64,000 bases of DNA, taken from Pseudomonas extremaustralis (GTDB taxonomy: Bacteria > Pseudomonadota > Gammaproteobacteria > Pseudomonadales > Pseudomonadaceae). The translations under genes were made by a program, and so were the position numbers. Under the pieces are notes generated by a model, which was not told the origin of the DNA, made no database searches, and saw only the letters and a program-made list of their open reading frames with translations. Location: contig NZ_LT629689.1 in the NCBI RefSeq assembly GCF_900102035.1, positions 3,146,001 through 3,210,000 on the forward strand. The letters are read 5' to 3'. The number at the start of each line of letters is the position of its first letter. Within the stretch, counting starts at the first letter, position 1. Below are positions 60,938 through 64,000 of the stretch, piece by piece.

Positions 60938-61210
60938 GCAACCGCTCCTGCCGGAAAAAGAGAGCCGTAATGGTACTGGCGCCAAGATGCTTGCACAAGC
61001 GAAGTACCGCCTGAGGATGCGTTCTGGAGCAACTAAACGACGGGCAATGCCATCATTGGGCCAAAGCGCCGTGGAGAGCACGCTAAAATCCGGCCGTTCG
61101 CGCAATGAAACCGCCACCTCCTATCCCTTGGCGACGCTTTTCGCTACCCTTCAACCTTTGATCGATACAGCCCTGAGCGTATCGACCGCTCATCGTTTTA
61201 GGAAGGCTGC

Positions 61211-61771
61211 ATGTCCACCCCCACAGTTCGCGAACAATTCCTTGTTATCAGTGCCCTCGGCGCCAACCCCATGGAGCTGACCAACGTCCTGTGCCGCGCC
61301 AGCCATGAAAACCGCTGCGCCGTCGTGACCTCGCGCCTGACCCGCCATGGCGAGTGCAGTGCGCTGGTGCTGCAGATTTCCGGCACCTGGGATGCCCTGG
61401 CGCGCCTGGAGACCGGCCTGCCAGGCCTGGCCAAGAAGCACGATTTCACCGTCAATGTGGTACGCAGCGCTGCGTTGGAGAATCGTCCCCAGGCCCTGCC
61501 TTACGTAGCGTATGTCAGCTCGGCGTATCGCTCGGACATCGTCAATGAGCTGTGCCAGTTCTTCATCGACCACAACGTCGAGCTGGAGAACCTGACCTGC
61601 GACACCTACCAGGCACCGCAAACCGGCGGCACCATGCTCAATGCCACGTTCACCGTAACCTTGCCGGCCGGCGTGCAGATCAGTTGGTTGCGCGACCAGT
61701 TCCTGGACTTTGCCGATGCCCTGAACCTCGACGCACTGATCGAGCCATGGCGCCCACAGAACCCAATGTAA
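61211..61771 (+). CDS. gcvR: Glycine cleavage system repressor-like ACT protein
   Basis: 186 residues made of two ACT domains: 'QFLVISALGANPMELTNVLC' in the first and 'PYVAYVSSAYRSDIVNELCQFF' in the second. There is no DNA-binding domain. GcvR in E. coli binds GcvA and senses glycine. Here it is divergent from dapA and ten bases upstream of bcp, as in other gamma-proteobacteria. Its true partner in Pseudomonas is less certain. Confidence 0.88.
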   Translation: MSTPTVREQFLVISALGANPMELTNVLCRASHENRCAVVTSRLTRHGECSALVLQISGTWDALARLETGLPGLAKKHDFTVNVVRSAALENRPQALPYVAYVSSAYRSDIVNELCQFFIDHNVELENLTCDTYQAPQTGGTMLNATFTVTLPAGVQISWLRDQFLDFADALNLDALIEPWRPQNPM

Positions 61772-61781
61772 GGAAGCCCCC

Positions 61782-62255
61782 ATGGCAGTTGTCATCGACA
61801 AACCCGTAGCTGATTTCGAAGCCCAGGCCACCAGCGGCCAGACCTTCAACCTCGCCGCGCTCAAGGGCAAGCAAGTGGTGATCTACTTCTACCCGAAGGA
61901 CAGCACCCCAGGTTGCACCACCGAAGGCCAGGGCTTCCGTGACCAGTACGCGGCGTTCAAGACGGCCAATACCGAAGTGTTCGGCGTGTCGCGCGACAGC
62001 GTGAAGTCCCACGAGAACTTCAAGGGCAAGCAGGAGTTCCCGTTCGAGCTGATCAGCGACAAGGATGAAGCGGTTTGCCAGCTGTTTGACGTGATCAAGC
62101 TGAAGAAACTGTACGGCAAGGAATACCTGGGTGTGGATCGCAGCACGTTCCTGATCGACAAGGATGGCGTGCTGCGCCAGGAATGGCGCGGTGTGAAAGT
62201 ACCAGGGCATGTGGATGCCGTGCTGGCGGCGGCGCAGGCGTTGAACCAGGCCTGA
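61782..62255 (+). CDS. bcp: Thiol peroxidase of the Bcp/PrxQ family
   Basis: 157 residues. The thioredoxin-fold peroxidase has the peroxidatic Cys45 in 'YPKDSTPGCTTEGQGFRD'. The usual second Cys five residues on is replaced by Gln50; the only other Cys I see is in 'DEAVCQLFD' (about 99). It reduces hydroperoxides in the cytoplasm, with recycling by thioredoxin or glutaredoxin. It is in one operon with the gcvR-like gene. Confidence 0.92.
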   Translation: MAVVIDKPVADFEAQATSGQTFNLAALKGKQVVIYFYPKDSTPGCTTEGQGFRDQYAAFKTANTEVFGVSRDSVKSHENFKGKQEFPFELISDKDEAVCQLFDVIKLKKLYGKEYLGVDRSTFLIDKDGVLRQEWRGVKVPGHVDAVLAAAQALNQA

Positions 62256-62282
62256 AACCCATCAATTTGTCGAAAAAGCTTT

Positions 62283-62379
62283 TGTGGCGAGCGAGCTTGC
62301 CGGCGCTGGAGGGCGAAGCACTCCTGGATTTAAAGGACTGCTTCACAGCCCGGCGGCGGCAAGCACCCTCGCCACAGTT
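62283..62379. repeat. Decayed REPIN-like inverted repeat
   Basis: TTGTGGCGAGCGAGCTTGCCGG at the left and CGGCAAGCACCCTCGCCACAG at the right are inverted copies of a GTGGCGAGCGxGCTTGCC REP class with mismatches. It lies between the converging bcp and AI-2E family genes. Confidence 0.7.
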
Positions 62380-62390
62380 CACCTGGACCG

Positions 62391-63461
62391 CTACAACAAA
62401 GGCGCCACCACCGGCTCTTTTCGCGGCCACGCATCCAGCACCGCCTTGAACAGCGTCGCCAGGGGAATCGCAAAGAACACGCCCCAGAACCCCCACAACC
62501 CACCAAACAACAACACGGCGCAGATGATCGCCACCGGGTGCAGGTTGACCGCCTCCGAGAACAACAAGGGCACCAACACGTTGCCATCCAGGGTCTGGAT
62601 GATGCCGTACACCGCCATCAGGTAGATGAACTGGTCACTCCATCCCCACTGGAACAAGGCGATCAAGGTCACCGGCACGGTGACCACCACAGCGCCGACA
62701 TATGGCACCACCACGGAAATACCTACCAGCAATGCCAACAGAGCCGCGTAGTTCAGGTCCAGGGCTATAAAAGCAATGTAGGTCACGCCGCCGCAGATAA
62801 TGATCTCGATAACCTTGCCGCGGATGTAGTTGGCGATCTGCCGATTCATCTCCTCAGCCACCCGCGTGATCAGCGCCCGCTCGCGCGGCAGATAGCCACG
62901 CACCCAGCGTCCGATCATCGCGCTGTCCTTGAGGAAGAAAAACACCAGGATCGGCACCAGTACCAGGTAGATCATGATGTTGACCAACAGCGGCAGGCTG
63001 GACAGGGAAAAGGTCAACGCCCATTGCCCGAACTTTCCGATTTCACCGCGAGCTACTTCAATGGCTTGCAGCACCTGCTCGTCCGACACCAGATGCGGAT
63101 AGCGCTCCGGCAACAGCAGCAACAGCGATTGCCACTTGGCGAGCATGCCCGGCAACTCGTTGAACAGGGTGATCAGTTGATGCCACAACAGTGGCAATAC
63201 CACCACGATAAACACCACCAGCAGCCCCATGAACAAGGCGAATACCAGCCCCACCGCGACCGCACCCGGCAAGCGCAAACGTTCCAGGGTAGTGACCAGG
63301 CCTTGCATCAGGTAAGCCAGTACCATCCCCGTCAAGACCGGTGCCAGCATCCCGCCCAAGGTGAGCACAGCCGTAAAGGCCAGAAACAGCAGGACCGCCA
63401 GCACTACCGCTTCTTCATCGGAAAAGTAGCGCTGAATCCAGTCTCGTAACACTTTGAACAT
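62391..63461 (-). CDS. AI-2E family (PerM-like) membrane transporter
   Basis: 356 residues from the ATG at 63461 (GAGG seven bases upstream; a TTG just before is in frame). There are about eight membrane helices, and a central soluble loop 'YPHLVSDEQVLQAIEVARGEIG' between helices. 'LVPILVFFFLKDSAMI' and 'GGLWGFWGVFFAIPLATLFK' are family signatures. Members export various small molecules; the AI-2 name comes from TqsA and need not apply here. It starts 31 bases after... no gene on its strand but follows the TusA-like gene, so they may be co-transcribed. Confidence 0.87.
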   Translation of the reverse strand: MFKVLRDWIQRYFSDEEAVVLAVLLFLAFTAVLTLGGMLAPVLTGMVLAYLMQGLVTTLERLRLPGAVAVGLVFALFMGLLVVFIVVVLPLLWHQLITLFNELPGMLAKWQSLLLLLPERYPHLVSDEQVLQAIEVARGEIGKFGQWALTFSLSSLPLLVNIMIYLVLVPILVFFFLKDSAMIGRWVRGYLPRERALITRVAEEMNRQIANYIRGKVIEIIICGGVTYIAFIALDLNYAALLALLVGISVVVPYVGAVVVTVPVTLIALFQWGWSDQFIYLMAVYGIIQTLDGNVLVPLLFSEAVNLHPVAIICAVLLFGGLWGFWGVFFAIPLATLFKAVLDAWPRKEPVVAPLL

Positions 63462-63492
63462 CAATCAACCTCGGAAGGGTAGGGCGAACGGT

Positions 63493-63732
63493 TCAGGCCT
63501 TGCGCAACCAGTAACGATAAACACCGGCGACGTCTTCTTCATGCAACAGGGTATGACCGGCCAGCTTGGCGAACGTGCGGAAATCACGCTGGGAACCTGC
63601 GTCGGTGGCAATCACCTTGAGCACGGCGCCGCTGGCCAATCGATTGAGTTCCAGCTTGGCCTTGAGCAAGGGCAACGGGCAATTGAGGCCGCTGGCATCG
63701 AGTTCGGCATCAAAGGCTACAGCGTCGGTCAT
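63493..63732 (-). CDS. TusA/SirA-like sulfurtransferase
   Basis: 79 residues from the ATG at 63732 (GGAG seven bases upstream). 'LNCPLPLLKAK' gives the sulfur-carrying Cys18, and the C-terminus 'VYRYWLRK' resembles the TusA at 9844. By position it corresponds to P. aeruginosa PA1006, which is linked to molybdenum cofactor and nitrate respiration; I recall this from memory. It lies 31 bases upstream of the AI-2E family gene on the same strand. Confidence 0.88.
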   Translation of the reverse strand: MTDAVAFDAELDASGLNCPLPLLKAKLELNRLASGAVLKVIATDAGSQRDFRTFAKLAGHTLLHEEDVAGVYRYWLRKA

Positions 63733-63827
63733 GGTTTTACTCCGCAAACGCGTTCGGGCTGCTTAGAATATCTGGTCCGAAGCTCAGTGTCCGGCTACAG
63801 TAAGCTCTTTGTCGAAAGGCTCTGTGC

Positions 63828-64000
63828 ATGACTTTTTTGCGCCCTACCCTGCTGACGCTGGCTTGCCTGCTGGCCTCCCCAGGCTTCGCCGACGACCTGC
63901 CGTCACTAGGTGACGCCAGTTCTGCCATTGTCTCGCCCCAACAGGAATACCAATTGGGCCGGGCATGGCTGGCCTACCTGCGAGGCCAGGTCTCGCAGCT
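63828..64000 (+). CDS. M48 family metalloprotease/chaperone (BepA-like), 3' part outside window
   Basis: Only about 57 codons are present. A signal peptide ('LRPTLLTLACLLASPGFA') is followed by 'LPSLGDASSAIVSPQQEYQLG', which is the usual start of the periplasmic M48 proteases BepA/YfgC that check outer membrane protein assembly. The HExxH site would lie further on, outside the window. AAGG is eight bases before the ATG at 63828. It is divergent from the TusA-like gene. Confidence 0.8.
   Translation, partial: MTFLRPTLLTLACLLASPGFADDLPSLGDASSAIVSPQQEYQLGRAWLAYLRGQVSQ

Overview
The window reads as chromosomal DNA of a fluorescent Pseudomonas, most likely the P. fluorescens group. It is GC-rich and densely packed with genes, with AGGAG-type ribosome binding sites and many ATGA gene overlaps. 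The extragenic palindromes are of the REPIN type known from P. fluorescens. Gene order matches my memory of P. aeruginosa at two places: rnd-ycgL-dehydrogenase with ycgN nearby, and at the right end purC/MBL hydrolase/bamC/dapA/gcvR-like/bcp/AI-2E-family/TusA-like/M48 protease. I see no rRNA, CRISPR array, prophage, transposase or integrase. There is one tRNA, tRNA-Ser(CGA).

Layout. 1-14 kb holds housekeeping genes: uspA-like, uup (ABC-F), slt, an MsbA-like exporter, a small PA1571-type protein, pdxB, a MATE pump, tusA, rlmM and acnA. 14-24 kb has an LpxO-like hydroxylase, cysK, a DUF748 protein, a MoxR/VWA pair, the pxpA-pxpB-pxpC 5-oxoprolinase operon and a class II amidotransferase. 24-34 kb has oligopeptidase B, small conserved genes (yajD, SPOUT methyltransferase, ycgN, ycgL), a protease-like protein without its zinc motif, a nitroreductase, a 2-hydroxyacid dehydrogenase and rnd.

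34-55 kb is the accessory, catabolic part. It carries a PuuA-like ligase, a secreted tandem-Cache protein, an EmrB-type MFS pump, divergent pobA/pobR, a LysR/NAD(P)-binding reductase pair, a LysR/ThDP decarboxylase/aldehyde dehydrogenase unit (AruI-like), a CynX-type MFS carrier, a frameshifted LysR gene, and an MHS-family carrier coupled to a ModA-like periplasmic protein with a convergent LysR gene. I read this last unit as a trans-aconitate uptake and isomerisation system. It is the most interesting locus here. 55-64 kb returns to core genes: cold-shock protein, chemoreceptor, tRNA-Ser, purC, MBL hydrolase, bamC, dapA, gcvR-like, bcp, AI-2E family, TusA-like and the start of a BepA-like protease.

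How it works together: the accessory part supplies carbon-source modules (4-hydroxybenzoate, 2-ketoarginine-like acids, tricarboxylates, 5-oxoproline), most with their own LysR or AraC regulator. Three of them carry A-rich motifs at the translation start that resemble Hfq/Crc catabolite-repression sites. This fits a root- or plant-associated generalist. Most of the rest is conserved core, and I see no sign of a recent large insertion.
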